Numbered from the stretch's first letter, positions 36,816 to 46,437 are shown. The stretch is 64,000 bases of DNA from Saccharicrinis sp963677655 (GCA_963677655.1 OY782088.1), one strand, 5' to 3'. Made by a program: numbers and translations. The notes: a model not told the origin generated them from the letters alone.

Positions 36816-36853
36816 AAAAAGCTACTATCAACCATTTTGATATTAGCTTTTTT
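36816..36853 (-). terminator. Terminator downstream of the GH3 operon (bidirectional shape)
   Basis: AAAAAGCTACTATCAA (36816-36831) pairs with TTGATATTAGCTTTTT (36837-36852) with one mismatch and a 5-base loop. Both sides end in A/T runs, so it can terminate in either direction. It lies about 200 bases past the GH3 stop, at the end of the five-gene operon. Confidence 0.7.
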
Positions 36854-37049
36854 ATCTTTTCACTTTGTGTGCTTTTATAGAGATTTAAGTTTAAGTCCTA
36901 CAAAAGCAGGACCTAAACTTAGGAATGTAAGTTGCAGGAATGATTCAATTCTGAAATATTCCAGTCATTTACAACAGTTTAGTTTGGCATCCACTGTTAA
37001 TAAACAACTTACAACTATACAAACCCCCACCTACAAATCAAGAAATGAA

Positions 37050-39434
37050 TTAATTGTTCGTTAAAACATTGTCCATATTCACATCCAAATCGAATGTATT
37101 ATGAACCTTTTCAGTTGTAATATCCTTAGCAAGAGTGAAATCTTTTGTCAATTTAATATCTAAACAAGAAGCTCCAATTTTTACAGTATATGTTCCTTTT
37201 TCTGCAACCCATGCACTTTTGTCATCAACGAATGACGCTAAATCTGAAGCCTTAAGCGTAAATTTCAAAATTTGAGATTTACCAGATGCTAATTCTATAG
37301 TCTTAGCAAAAGCTTTAAGCTCTTCAGTTGGCTTATCTACCAATTTAGCAGGAGCTGAAAGATATAACTGAGCTACTTGTTTACCAGCCACTTTACCAGT
37401 ATTAGTAACTTTAACAGAAACTTCTACATTATCATTAAATTCTGTAGAACTTAATTTTAAATCAGCAAAATCAAAAGTTGTGTACGATGAACCGAAACCA
37501 AACTCATAAGATGGTTTCACATCAAAAGTATTAAAGTAACGGTAGCCTACATATATTCCTTCTTCATAAAATACCTCTTTAGAATCGTACCCAGGAGCTC
37601 CCGGGAAATTTTCTGATACCGGAGCATTGTTGTAATCAACAGGGAATGTCATTGTTAATTTTCCAGAAGGATTCGACTTTCCTGATAATACGTCAGCTAC
37701 AGAATTTCCACCTTCCTGACCAGGTTGCCAAGCTAATAAAATAGCATCCACTTTATCTTTCCAGGTTGCGGTTTCAATCACACCACCAATATTTAAGATC
37801 ACGATAACTTTTTTATTCACTGCATGAAATGCCTCAGCAACAGCATTAATCATTTTTACTTCATCCTGACCTAAATAGAAATCGTTATTGATTTTTCTAT
37901 CGTGTTGTTCACCAGCATTTCTACCAATAGTAATAATCGCTACTTCAGAAGAATTAGCTTTCTCTGCGACTAATTCTTTGCTTAAAGGCATTTCAGGAAG
38001 ACGTTGTACATCTGAAAGTAAACCTCCGTTTTTTGATCGTCTTTCCATCTCTTTTGCCTCTGCTTCTTTCACAAAAGGAACATACTTATCCTGAAGTCCT
38101 TTATCAATAGAATAACCAGCATTATTTAAGCCCTCAATCAAAGAAACACTGTAAGCCTCGTTTACATCACCACTACCTGTTCCTCCGGAAATAAAACTGT
38201 ACGAAGTACCACCGAATACTGCAATTGTACCTGAAGTTTTAGTATAAGGCAATACTCCTGCTTCATTTTTCAGTAATACCATTCCTTCAGTTGCCGCACT
38301 TCTAGTTACCTGTGCATGTGCTTTTAAATCCGGTTTATTGCTGTATTTGTATTTCTTAACCGTTGGTGTATTTGAGATATACTCCAGGATTCGTCTTAAA
38401 CTTGTATTAACTGCTTCTTCATCAATAGTACCTTCTTTTATAGCTTTGATTAATACTTGCTTTTGCTCTTCAGTTCCTGGCATCATTAAATCATTTCCGG
38501 CTTCAATTTGTGCTACTACATCAGATACTTTTGCAGGATCCAGAATAGATTCAAAATTTGGGTAACCGGCAAACCAGTCAGTCATTACAATACCTTTATA
38601 TCCCCACTCATCTCTTAAAATAGTTGTAAGCATATCATTACTGGCAGATGCATAATGGCCATTAATTTTGTTATAAGCAGTCATTATTGTCCATGGCTTA
38701 GCTTCTTTAACAGCAATCTCAAATCCTTTCAGATAAATTTCACGCATTGCACGTTCAGTGACATGAGCATTAACCGATAAACGATTGGTTTCCTGGTTAT
38801 TTGCAGCAAAATGCTTCAAAGAGGTTCCTACATCATGAGACTGAATTCCATTGATATATGAAGCTGCAATCTTTCCTGACAAAAGTGGATCTTCTGAAAA
38901 ATACTCGAAGTTTCTACCGTTTAATGGATTTCTGTGGATGTTTGCAGCAGGAGCCAGTAATACATCAACCCCATACTCTTTAACTTCCTCTCCCATTGCA
39001 ATTCCAACAGACTCTATTAACTCAGTATTCCATGTTGAAGCCAATGCTGTACCTACAGGAAATGCAGTGGCATAATATGTATTAGGATCGTTCTTACGCT
39101 TAGGTTGGATACGTAATCCTGCAGGACCATCTGCAAAAACTGTTTCAGGTACTTTAAGTCTTGGAATAGGAGCATTACCACCGGCAGCACCTAATACTCT
39201 TACATCAGGCTCTCCCTCTAAAGGCACTAAACCAGCATACCCAGGCATTCCAGGCCCTATTAATAATTCTGCTTTCTCCTCCGGAGTCATGGCTTTAATA
39301 ATATCATCAATAGAGGCTTTACCAAATTTTGGTGCTTTTTGAGCTGCGGCAAATGATACACTCATAAAAACAGTTAAAGTTAATGCTGTTATCTGTTGCA
39401 ATATAGTTCTTGTTCTTGATTTATAAGTTTTCAT
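37050..39434 (-). CDS. GH3 family beta-glycosidase (BglX-like), exported
   Basis: A 794-residue family 3 glycoside hydrolase that removes terminal beta-linked sugars, usually glucose or xylose. Signal peptide to about residue 32 (FAAAQ). N-terminal barrel (about 45-380) with FADGPAGLRIQ, the KHFAANNQETNR substrate loop (Lys207, His208) and the catalytic nucleophile Asp286 in GIVMTDWFAG. C-terminal sandwich (about 400-640) with GEQHDR carrying the likely acid/base Glu, and a fibronectin-III-like domain (about 675-755). Signal peptide without lipobox, so periplasmic. It is the last gene of a co-directional set, 15 bases after the GH30 gene. In the context of GH30 and GH42 it probably finishes oligosaccharides brought in by the receptor at 44149-46395. 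Confidence 0.93.
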   Translation of the reverse strand: MKTYKSRTRTILQQITALTLTVFMSVSFAAAQKAPKFGKASIDDIIKAMTPEEKAELLIGPGMPGYAGLVPLEGEPDVRVLGAAGGNAPIPRLKVPETVFADGPAGLRIQPKRKNDPNTYYATAFPVGTALASTWNTELIESVGIAMGEEVKEYGVDVLLAPAANIHRNPLNGRNFEYFSEDPLLSGKIAASYINGIQSHDVGTSLKHFAANNQETNRLSVNAHVTERAMREIYLKGFEIAVKEAKPWTIMTAYNKINGHYASASNDMLTTILRDEWGYKGIVMTDWFAGYPNFESILDPAKVSDVVAQIEAGNDLMMPGTEEQKQVLIKAIKEGTIDEEAVNTSLRRILEYISNTPTVKKYKYSNKPDLKAHAQVTRSAATEGMVLLKNEAGVLPYTKTSGTIAVFGGTSYSFISGGTGSGDVNEAYSVSLIEGLNNAGYSIDKGLQDKYVPFVKEAEAKEMERRSKNGGLLSDVQRLPEMPLSKELVAEKANSSEVAIITIGRNAGEQHDRKINNDFYLGQDEVKMINAVAEAFHAVNKKVIVILNIGGVIETATWKDKVDAILLAWQPGQEGGNSVADVLSGKSNPSGKLTMTFPVDYNNAPVSENFPGAPGYDSKEVFYEEGIYVGYRYFNTFDVKPSYEFGFGSSYTTFDFADLKLSSTEFNDNVEVSVKVTNTGKVAGKQVAQLYLSAPAKLVDKPTEELKAFAKTIELASGKSQILKFTLKASDLASFVDDKSAWVAEKGTYTVKIGASCLDIKLTKDFTLAKDITTEKVHNTFDLDVNMDNVLTNN

Positions 39435-39449
39435 AACTTTGATTTTTAA

Positions 39450-40922
39450 TTATCTGAATAAAAAAGAATTAAATGATTTAGCTTTAAGTGTAGGATGAAT
39501 AGTGTTCTCACCAACTGTTAGATTTATAGTTTTTGATGATTCTTCTTCATTGTAAACTATGACAGCTACACTACCATCTGTATTTTTAAAGGCTAATAAA
39601 TTATCGTTATTTGAAGTTAAATCTCCTTCCCACCAACCTAAAACATCATTTCGGTGTTTTATAGTTGGTTTACTGCTGGTATTTAACATTTGTGATCCAG
39701 GTTGAACAAAATGGCTCATGTGCTTCATTAAATAATAGTCATTGGTCCATTTAAAACTCTTGGTACTATCATTTACTGAAACAAGAGAGTTTTGCTTCCA
39801 GCCCCAACGACTTAATCCACCTTCTTTAAGAGAAATATTCCAATACAAATATGCATTTGCACCATTTAGAAAATAATGTTTCATTAAATCCCAGCCGTAT
39901 TCAGCATAAGCCCAGCTATTTTCACCATTTCCACATTCATGTTCAGTCTGATAAATCTTCAGATCAGGATATCTTTTATGAATTTCAGCTACAGCTTCTT
40001 TACCTGCCCACTGTGCACCAAAACCATCAATTAAATTGGTTTCATTTTTATATACATCTGCAAAAAGAGATGTATTGGGTCTTTCCATTGTTCCAAAAAA
40101 TGTTTTAACACCAAGGCTGTCCATTTTAGGAGCCAACACTTTAATAAATTTCTCTAATCCTTCAGGTGTCCAGGTACAGCTTGGGTACCACTGTGCTGAG
40201 TTAAATTCGTTTTGCGGCATTACCATGTCTATATCAATACCATATACTTTATAAGCCTCAATAAACTTTTGAAAATATAGAGCATATGCCTCAAAGTACT
40301 TTGGTTCCTGAATAAACATATCTGTTCCTTCTTTGCCTACCTGCTCTGGTTTAATACCATTTTCAACTCCTTCAATCACACCTGGCACCATATTTTCGGC
40401 GTAGTGCTTATTGTATTTCATCCACTGTGGCGGACTCCAGGGTGAAGCCCATATATTTAAATCTGAATTGTATTTCTGTGCCGATTTTATAAATGGAATC
40501 AGTGTTTCCTCATCATTGGCAATAGAGAAATTTTTCATGGCAAAATCACCATCTGTTTCAGTGTACGAATACCAATCTCTTGCAAAATCATTTGCAGCCA
40601 CCGGCATTCTGCAGTAGGTGAAATTCGCACCATTTCCAGGCTCGAATAATTCCTTCATAATACTATCTCGTTGACTTTGAGAAAGCATAGATAGAGAAGT
40701 ATAACCCAGTTCATTAAAACAAGCACCAAAACCATCTATGGTTTGAAGAGGATCATTTGAATAAATTTCAATCGCATTATCCTTAGCCTGTCCTGTATAA
40801 ATCTGTTCTTCCTGCCAGGGGCTATTTTCTGTAGTGCTAACCCAGGTAACACTTTCCTCTGTTTTTGTTTTACATCCAAAAAGAATTGATAACACTGCCA
40901 GAGGGATAAATATTTTTTTCAT
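39450..40922 (-). CDS. GH30 family glycoside hydrolase lipoprotein
   Basis: A family 30 retaining beta-glycosidase of about 490 residues. Start chosen at 40922, where MKKIFIPLAVLSILFGC is an SPII signal (Cys17). The open frame continues upstream to 41012, but those 30 codons belong to a leader shared with the receptor gene of the same operon. Core: TIDGFGACFNELGY, ASPWSPPQWMKYNK, acid/base Glu239 in VMPQNEF, nucleophile Glu327 in YQTEHECGNG, then YWNISLKEGG. Bacteroidota GH30 lipoproteins of this type act on beta-1,6-glucan, beta-glucosyl or beta-1,6-galactan chains; subfamily is not assignable by eye. Lipidated, thus periplasmic or on the cell surface. 15 bases before GH3, 99 bases after the nucleoside-hydrolase-like gene. 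Confidence 0.92.
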   Translation of the reverse strand: MKKIFIPLAVLSILFGCKTKTEESVTWVSTTENSPWQEEQIYTGQAKDNAIEIYSNDPLQTIDGFGACFNELGYTSLSMLSQSQRDSIMKELFEPGNGANFTYCRMPVAANDFARDWYSYTETDGDFAMKNFSIANDEETLIPFIKSAQKYNSDLNIWASPWSPPQWMKYNKHYAENMVPGVIEGVENGIKPEQVGKEGTDMFIQEPKYFEAYALYFQKFIEAYKVYGIDIDMVMPQNEFNSAQWYPSCTWTPEGLEKFIKVLAPKMDSLGVKTFFGTMERPNTSLFADVYKNETNLIDGFGAQWAGKEAVAEIHKRYPDLKIYQTEHECGNGENSWAYAEYGWDLMKHYFLNGANAYLYWNISLKEGGLSRWGWKQNSLVSVNDSTKSFKWTNDYYLMKHMSHFVQPGSQMLNTSSKPTIKHRNDVLGWWEGDLTSNNDNLLAFKNTDGSVAVIVYNEEESSKTINLTVGENTIHPTLKAKSFNSFLFR

Positions 40923-40964
40923 ATGTCTAATTTTGCTTTTGATTATCATATGGAACTCGCCAGA
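40923..40964 (-). promoter_or_regulatory. Conserved 42-base leader, GH30 copy
   Basis: The 42 bases immediately before the GH30 start align without gaps to the 42 bases immediately before the receptor gene start (46396-46437), with 30 identical positions. The shared core on the plus strand is CATNTGGAACTCNCCNGA followed nearer the start by TAATTTTNCTTTT. The equal length and position suggest a post-transcriptional or translational control element. Confidence 0.6.
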
Positions 40965-41012
40965 AAAAGAAACATGCTCTAGAGTAAGATCTTTAATCAT
41001 GGCTCGTTTCAT
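40945..41012 (-). repeat. Dispersed two-part motif, copy A
   Basis: CATATGGAACTCGCCAGA (40947-40964) and TCATGGCTCGTTTCAT (40997-41012), spaced as in copy B at 20066-20132. On the minus strand the second part reads as ATGAAACGAGCCATGA and could start a short leader peptide, but the following frame differs between copies. Confidence 0.6.
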
Positions 41013-41021
41013 AACAAATCT

Positions 41022-42044
41022 TTATTTTGTGTTAGCTAATTGAAGTTTTGCAAAAAGATCTTCAAACATCAAACGGTTATCTAAATGATGATAAACCCGA
41101 ATGTTTCTTCCTGAATGATTCACTTCATATAAGCCACTATCATTTATTTCAGGGGCTTGCTTGATGTCGTAAAAACTGGAAGATGGATCTGCCTCGAATG
41201 AAGATTGAAGGGCGGTTAACAGAACCAATGGATTATCTCCCATAATGTAAGTTTCACCTGTATAGTATTTAAACTGATTGGTCAACTCCATTACCTTTTC
41301 AATCTTTCCTGTTAAATATGCTCCAATTTCGCCGTGTGGTTTTACTTTTGTGATTAATTCTGCATACGACATTAAGGTTTCACGATATGCATTTCTTGGT
41401 ACCTGCCACAAGTTGATATTCGATTTATTAAACATTACCTGAGCAGCTAATAAATCTATTCCGGTATTGTACTCTAAAGAAGTATATCCCGGCGGAGGAG
41501 TGGCGATATCAATATATTCAGGACCTCCAATCCAAATCAAAGTCAGTTTATCAGCAATTTCAGGTTCCATAAGATATGCACTTGCAATTTCTGACAAACC
41601 TCCACCACAAACCACATATAACGGTGTATCCGTATCAGTACGCATGGCTTCAGCCACAATTGCTTTTGCAGCTGCTGAAGCGTTTGGTGTTTCAGTATCT
41701 TTTAAACCCACATTACTACCCTGGTACACTAAAAACTTTCCATCCAAACCTAACAATTTCAAAACTTCATTGATATTTTCAACTGCATGCGTTGCCGTTT
41801 CATTAGAGGAATCAAAAGCATCACCTGGTTTTAAGTGTGAACCAATAATACCTCTGATATCTACAGAAGGTGAAAGCACATGTTGTACCAATTGGAACAA
41901 ACCATCCGGGTCTCCTGCGTAATCGTTATCCAATATGACACGAATTCTTGGATATACTTTTACAGCTCCCTCTTCCTGAGCAATTCCGAAAAACGGAATT
42001 GCAAAAAGGAAGATTATCATGTATAAACTTACTTTACGTTTCAT
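41022..42044 (-). CDS. Exported nucleoside-hydrolase-like protein
   Basis: A 340-residue protein of the inosine-uridine nucleoside hydrolase fold. Signal peptide to about residue 22 (FFGIAQ). The calcium-binding N-terminal motif reads ILDNDYAGDPDGLFQL (Asp39, Asp41, Asp45, Asp47), a variant of the canonical DTDxGxDDA in which one Asp of the DD pair is replaced by Pro and the next residue is Asp. Further blocks: VVCGGGLSEIASAYL, IWIGGPEY and the C-terminal GDNPLVLLTAL. By family it cleaves an N-glycosidic bond of ribosides, but export and its position inside a glycoside hydrolase operon (2 bases after GH42, 99 before GH30) make another glycoside substrate plausible. This remains inference. Confidence 0.82.
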   Translation of the reverse strand: MKRKVSLYMIIFLFAIPFFGIAQEEGAVKVYPRIRVILDNDYAGDPDGLFQLVQHVLSPSVDIRGIIGSHLKPGDAFDSSNETATHAVENINEVLKLLGLDGKFLVYQGSNVGLKDTETPNASAAAKAIVAEAMRTDTDTPLYVVCGGGLSEIASAYLMEPEIADKLTLIWIGGPEYIDIATPPPGYTSLEYNTGIDLLAAQVMFNKSNINLWQVPRNAYRETLMSYAELITKVKPHGEIGAYLTGKIEKVMELTNQFKYYTGETYIMGDNPLVLLTALQSSFEADPSSSFYDIKQAPEINDSGLYEVNHSGRNIRVYHHLDNRLMFEDLFAKLQLANTK

Positions 42045-42046
42045 TT

Positions 42047-44137
42047 TTATTTCTGTTCAATGATTTGCACACCCCATGGCTCTATTGTCATGGATTGACC
42101 GGCTTGAACATTAGCTCCTTCAAGAAGTTCGGTTCCTTTTTCATATTCATAAGAGAAAGTTTGCTTCTCAGAAGAATAATTAAAGATGTATCTCAGCGTT
42201 TTTCCGTTTTTGTTAACACCTGTTTTTACGATTAGCGGAAAAGCCAATTCCTGATCTTTACCCCATAGATCAGCCTTGTTAACCTGATCTTTTAGAATTG
42301 CAGTGGCTAGTTTATCGCCTGGCATAAAACCTATGTAAGTTGCTAATCCTTTACCGAACTTATTCTGAGTAATTGCTGCATATTTCCCCCATACTGGATG
42401 ATCATAGTAAGCAAGCACCTCGGCATTTTCATCAGGAGTTATTAACTCCATAAAGTATTTTATCTGTTCATTACCGGCTTCCAAACCAAAATTATCACCT
42501 TTAATAGTTACATTTTCAGGAGTAACAAATTGACTGTAATAATTACCCGTTGCTTTACTGATTATACCTGGCTGTTTTGTTGAACGAACTTTTACATCTT
42601 CGTTAGAAAATCCCGACTTAAACGTATATACTATATGTCCACCATTTTCCACATACTTATTTAAAGCTTCTAAAACCTCATCTGAAGCTGCATATAAAAC
42701 AGGAACAACAACCAGTTTGTAATTTGACAACTTTTCAATTTTAGAAGGATCAACAAAATCGACTCCCACATTCATTTTATACAACGCATCGTACAACGGA
42801 CGAAGAATATCGTTATAGTTTTCTGAGTTATACCAACCAAAACTAAAGTTGTTAAAAGCTGTCTGTGCTTCGTTACTTACAAAAAAGGCAACATCATTAC
42901 TTTTTTGGAATCCCATCAGATGATCGTTCAATCTTTTAAAATCGGCACCAATTGTTTTAGCTTCATTATACGTTGGATTTGGTTCTAAATCATGACTTAA
43001 CAAACCCTTCCAATAGGTTTCTGCGGAGTTATGAATAGAATGCCAGTGCCAGTAGGCTACCATAGAAGCTCCTGAGGCCAAATGACTAAACGCCTGTAAA
43101 CGTAACTGTCCAGGATATGGAGTCCAATTGGCAAATCCCTGTGCTTCTGTTTCAATTACAAAGTAATTCTTACCGTCTTTTAAAGAACGTGTCATATCAC
43201 CACCAAAAGAAATTTCAGTTCCGGTTAGATGATCCTGTGTTGGATGATAAATATCCACACCTGCAACATCCATGGCTTTAGATGCCTCAAAATGATTTAC
43301 TTCAGGTTGCATGCCATAAGAGTATCCTCTCCATTCAAAATCAAAGTTTTGTGTTACAAACTGATCAGGTTTAGCATATTCGCGAACAATACCAGCCTGC
43401 CATGCAAGAAATTCAGTCACTAATGATCGCTGGAATTTTTGAAACTCAGACTTCAAGCTCGCATTAATTGTCCCATTTACAGAAGGAAACTCTTCCCATG
43501 AATTAATTCGGTTACTCCAGTAATCCAAACCGTATTTTGCATTGATAACATCCAACGATTTAAATTTATCCTTCATGTAAGCAACGAATGCCTTTTGTAC
43601 ATTTTCACCGGCTGTATTATAGTGCTTTGTTTCATTATCCACCTGGTAACCAATAATGGCAGGATGGTCTTTCACATGCTCCATTATCTTACGGATTACT
43701 CTCTCCGCATGAAATCGGTAATGTTCATTGGTAATATCCATATTCTGACGCACACCGTATTGGTATTTTCCACGGGGAGTAGTTGCCAGAACATCTGGAT
43801 ATTTATGAGCCAACCAGGCAGGTACTGCATAGGTGGGTGTACCAACAATCACTTTAATTCCGTTCTCATGCATCGCATCCAACACCCTGTCTATATGAGA
43901 AAAGTCGTACACTCCATCCTGAGGTTCAACGGTACTCCAGGTAGATTCTGCGATGCGAACAAAATTAATGTTCGCATCTTTCATCATTTGAATATCTTTT
44001 TCCAAACGATCGTATGGCATGTATTCATCATAATAGGCAACTCCGAAAAGAAGCTCATTCTGCTTATAGCTTTGTCCGTTTACTGCATGTGTAAACAATA
44101 CTAAAACAACTACGAAAATTATATTTATACATTTCAT
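42047..44137 (-). CDS. GH42 family beta-galactosidase-like enzyme, exported
   Basis: A 696-residue family 42 glycoside hydrolase. Signal peptide to about residue 22 (AVNGQS). Barrel domain: FGVAYYDEYMPYDRLEKD, FVRIAESTWSTVEPQDG, acid/base Glu169 in GYQVDNETKH, and nucleophile Glu329 in FVIETEAQGF. A trimerisation/Rossmann-like domain follows (about 410-620, VALNKYVENGGHIVYTF region) and a short C-terminal beta domain ending WGVQIIEQK. The usual activity is beta-galactosidase; alpha-L-arabinopyranosidase also occurs in the family. The signal peptide implies periplasmic action, unlike most cytoplasmic GH42 enzymes. It is the second gene of the operon, 11 bases after the receptor gene and 2 bases before the nucleoside-hydrolase-like gene. 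Confidence 0.93.
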   Translation of the reverse strand: MKCINIIFVVVLVLFTHAVNGQSYKQNELLFGVAYYDEYMPYDRLEKDIQMMKDANINFVRIAESTWSTVEPQDGVYDFSHIDRVLDAMHENGIKVIVGTPTYAVPAWLAHKYPDVLATTPRGKYQYGVRQNMDITNEHYRFHAERVIRKIMEHVKDHPAIIGYQVDNETKHYNTAGENVQKAFVAYMKDKFKSLDVINAKYGLDYWSNRINSWEEFPSVNGTINASLKSEFQKFQRSLVTEFLAWQAGIVREYAKPDQFVTQNFDFEWRGYSYGMQPEVNHFEASKAMDVAGVDIYHPTQDHLTGTEISFGGDMTRSLKDGKNYFVIETEAQGFANWTPYPGQLRLQAFSHLASGASMVAYWHWHSIHNSAETYWKGLLSHDLEPNPTYNEAKTIGADFKRLNDHLMGFQKSNDVAFFVSNEAQTAFNNFSFGWYNSENYNDILRPLYDALYKMNVGVDFVDPSKIEKLSNYKLVVVPVLYAASDEVLEALNKYVENGGHIVYTFKSGFSNEDVKVRSTKQPGIISKATGNYYSQFVTPENVTIKGDNFGLEAGNEQIKYFMELITPDENAEVLAYYDHPVWGKYAAITQNKFGKGLATYIGFMPGDKLATAILKDQVNKADLWGKDQELAFPLIVKTGVNKNGKTLRYIFNYSSEKQTFSYEYEKGTELLEGANVQAGQSMTIEPWGVQIIEQK

Positions 44138-44148
44138 ATTAGAAGCTG

Positions 44149-46395
44149 TTAAAAGTTGAAATTAAGAGATAACTCTACTGTGAAAGGACGGATATATGAT
44201 CCTGTCATTAATTTGCCATAATATAAACTTGCATCGTTGATTAACTCAGCTCCGTTAATGGTTCCTTTAGCTCCTGTTTGGTTTAAGAAGTTAACCACAG
44301 TTGCACCAAAGCTTAAGTGTTCGTTATATTGATAATTGATACCTCCGAAGTTTTCCCATCGGGGAGCAAAGTATAATGCATTGGTGATGTTTGCATACTG
44401 CTTGCTGAAGTATCTGAAGCTTGCCCAGATTCTCCATTTATCAATAGAATAACTTGGATCAATCTCCATTAACACGTTAGAAATCTCCAACACTGTTTTA
44501 TCACTATAATCATAATTCTTTCCAAATGCATCGAATGAAAAGTCTTTATAAACAGGATCCTGAAGAGTAAGCAAATAGTGAAGATTAAATCCTTTGAACG
44601 GGGTAATCATCATATCTGTTGTCCAACCCAAAGTTTGAATTTTATAGAAAATAGTCGAATTGGTTGTTTCTGAAGTATTATTAGGATTTACCAAGTTATA
44701 TCTTGTCAGGTAGTTGTTTTTGGTAAGATATGTAGCTTGTGAAACCAAACTAAATTTCTTGGTATTCCAGAAAACTCCTAAAGCGGCAAGCGGACTTTTA
44801 CTTTTTACAGTACTCGGATAAACGTTGGATGAAAAGCTTTCTATTTTAGCATTTTCTTCAGTGTAAACGAAATTGGCTAAAGCTCCAAAATTATTGGTGA
44901 TGTTATAACTTGCATTCACATTACCCGCAATATGGAAGAAGTTTTTATCTACATCTGTCAATTCAGCATCAGCTAATGTCCATCCATCAGTTCTTGCTGT
45001 TTGAGAAAAATCACCTTTTAAAATCTGATTTCTTAACATCAAACCATATTTAAGGTTTAATTTATTAGAAACTTTCCAGTTATCGGTACCATAAACCGAT
45101 AGCTTATTTTCTGATCCGTTGTGATATTCTGCACTTGTGTTATAAGCGAAAAAGCCATACTCATCAGTATACGGACTAATCAATCGTTGTGGTTGATTTT
45201 CTACAGTCTGGAAAAACAGAGATCTGTTTGATACATATTTATCTACATTATAATACTGCTCCAGAATACCAAAGTTCAAATCATGATTATTAATTTTCTT
45301 GCTTAATGAGAAACGTCCCATTACTGTGGTTGTTGGAATATTAGGCGAGTTCAGGATGATTTGCATTCCTGCATTTCCCTCATAAGCTTCACCTGTACTT
45401 GCTACAGTATACCCATCAGCAGCTGATACTGAATTAATACTTAATGGAATACTATATAATAAAGATGATTTGGCAGTGTGTAAACGTGTAGAATATTTGA
45501 AATTCCACCCATTGTTTAACTTATAATTACCAAATACATCAAAAGTATGCGAAGTGTTTGTATTATCTTTTCCATCAAACTCAGCCCAATAATAATCACC
45601 GGATCTTACATCCTTTAACCTAACTTTTCCATCTCTTACAATATAAGAGTCATTACCAATTTTAAAACCGTCAATTTCACTTGCTTCTCCATTGGGACCA
45701 TATTCAAACACAGCAAAATTTGTATTTAAATAAGAATCTGCATATTTATAGTATGCATTGAATTCACCTCTGTTATTATTGAAATACTTGGTAATTCCAG
45801 CTCTGAAGATTTTAGTCTGATCTACATATTTGTTAAAACCCATGTCATAAGTTGAAGGATCAAAATTCACAAATGCTCCGGCAGAATAACTCCAACCATT
45901 TTTTGAGATAGGACCTGAAACATTAACATCTCCCTGAAACCAACCGAAGTTACTTCCTGCCAACTTTCCTTTTACATGAAAATCCTTTGTTCCATTCTGA
46001 GTATAAGAGTTAACAGCAAATCCTAAATCTCCTACAGTACTTGCCAGATCTTCCATTTTTAACAAGCCTACATTTTTTAAAGAAGCACTTGGTCGCCATG
46101 TTTTATTTGGTAATTCAGGCCAAAAGAAATAAACCACTGGTAAATCATTTTCTAATATAGTTATCCCCCCCACACTGGCAGGCAAACCAATATTTACATC
46201 TCGCGGACCTGAATTGTTTGCTGCATTAAGCATTACATTACGATCACCTTCTTTTTGTTTTTGTACTTTTTCCTCGGCTTCATTCTTTTCATTCTTTACA
46301 GAATCATTCTTCGCCAAATCCTCTTCCTGTGCAAAAACGTTAAATGATAAATTCATTAACAACATTAAAACGCTAAAAAACCAGATTCTTTTCAT
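44149..46395 (-). CDS. TonB-dependent receptor-like outer-membrane protein, no SusD partner
   Basis: About 748 residues. Start chosen at 46395: MKRIWFFSVLMLLMNLSFNV to FAQ is a signal peptide, and the nine codons upstream belong to a leader shared with the GH30 gene. After a charged linker (about 25-55, EKVQKQKEGDR) comes a plug-like domain (DVNIGLPASVGGITILENDL, MEDLASTVGDLGF) and then a barrel with alternating strands ending in Phe (FTVELSLNFNF). The CarboxypepD_reg domain of SusC proteins is absent and the length is below the roughly 1000 residues of SusC, and no susD gene is adjacent. It is the first gene of the GH operon and divergent from the full hybrid two-component regulator, 540 bases away, so it is most likely the oligosaccharide importer of this locus. 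Confidence 0.82.
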   Translation of the reverse strand: MKRIWFFSVLMLLMNLSFNVFAQEEDLAKNDSVKNEKNEAEEKVQKQKEGDRNVMLNAANNSGPRDVNIGLPASVGGITILENDLPVVYFFWPELPNKTWRPSASLKNVGLLKMEDLASTVGDLGFAVNSYTQNGTKDFHVKGKLAGSNFGWFQGDVNVSGPISKNGWSYSAGAFVNFDPSTYDMGFNKYVDQTKIFRAGITKYFNNNRGEFNAYYKYADSYLNTNFAVFEYGPNGEASEIDGFKIGNDSYIVRDGKVRLKDVRSGDYYWAEFDGKDNTNTSHTFDVFGNYKLNNGWNFKYSTRLHTAKSSLLYSIPLSINSVSAADGYTVASTGEAYEGNAGMQIILNSPNIPTTTVMGRFSLSKKINNHDLNFGILEQYYNVDKYVSNRSLFFQTVENQPQRLISPYTDEYGFFAYNTSAEYHNGSENKLSVYGTDNWKVSNKLNLKYGLMLRNQILKGDFSQTARTDGWTLADAELTDVDKNFFHIAGNVNASYNITNNFGALANFVYTEENAKIESFSSNVYPSTVKSKSPLAALGVFWNTKKFSLVSQATYLTKNNYLTRYNLVNPNNTSETTNSTIFYKIQTLGWTTDMMITPFKGFNLHYLLTLQDPVYKDFSFDAFGKNYDYSDKTVLEISNVLMEIDPSYSIDKWRIWASFRYFSKQYANITNALYFAPRWENFGGINYQYNEHLSFGATVVNFLNQTGAKGTINGAELINDASLYYGKLMTGSYIRPFTVELSLNFNF

Positions 46396-46437
46396 GATTA
46401 TAATTTTACTTTTATATGTCATTTGGAACTCCCCTGA
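46396..46437 (-). promoter_or_regulatory. Conserved 42-base leader, receptor copy
   Basis: This leader is co-linear with the one before the GH30 gene (40923-40964), 30 of 42 bases identical and the same distance to the start codon. It contains GGAACTCCCCTGA on the plus strand. Confidence 0.6.

Noticed and set aside
40923..41012. 30-codon N-terminal extension of the GH30 protein
   Set aside because: The extension precedes a complete lipoprotein signal and is part of a leader shared with another gene of the operon and of a dispersed motif.
43595..44104. 169-residue frame opposite the GH42 gene
   Set aside because: It lies wholly inside the GH42 coding region on the other strand and its translation has no family pattern.
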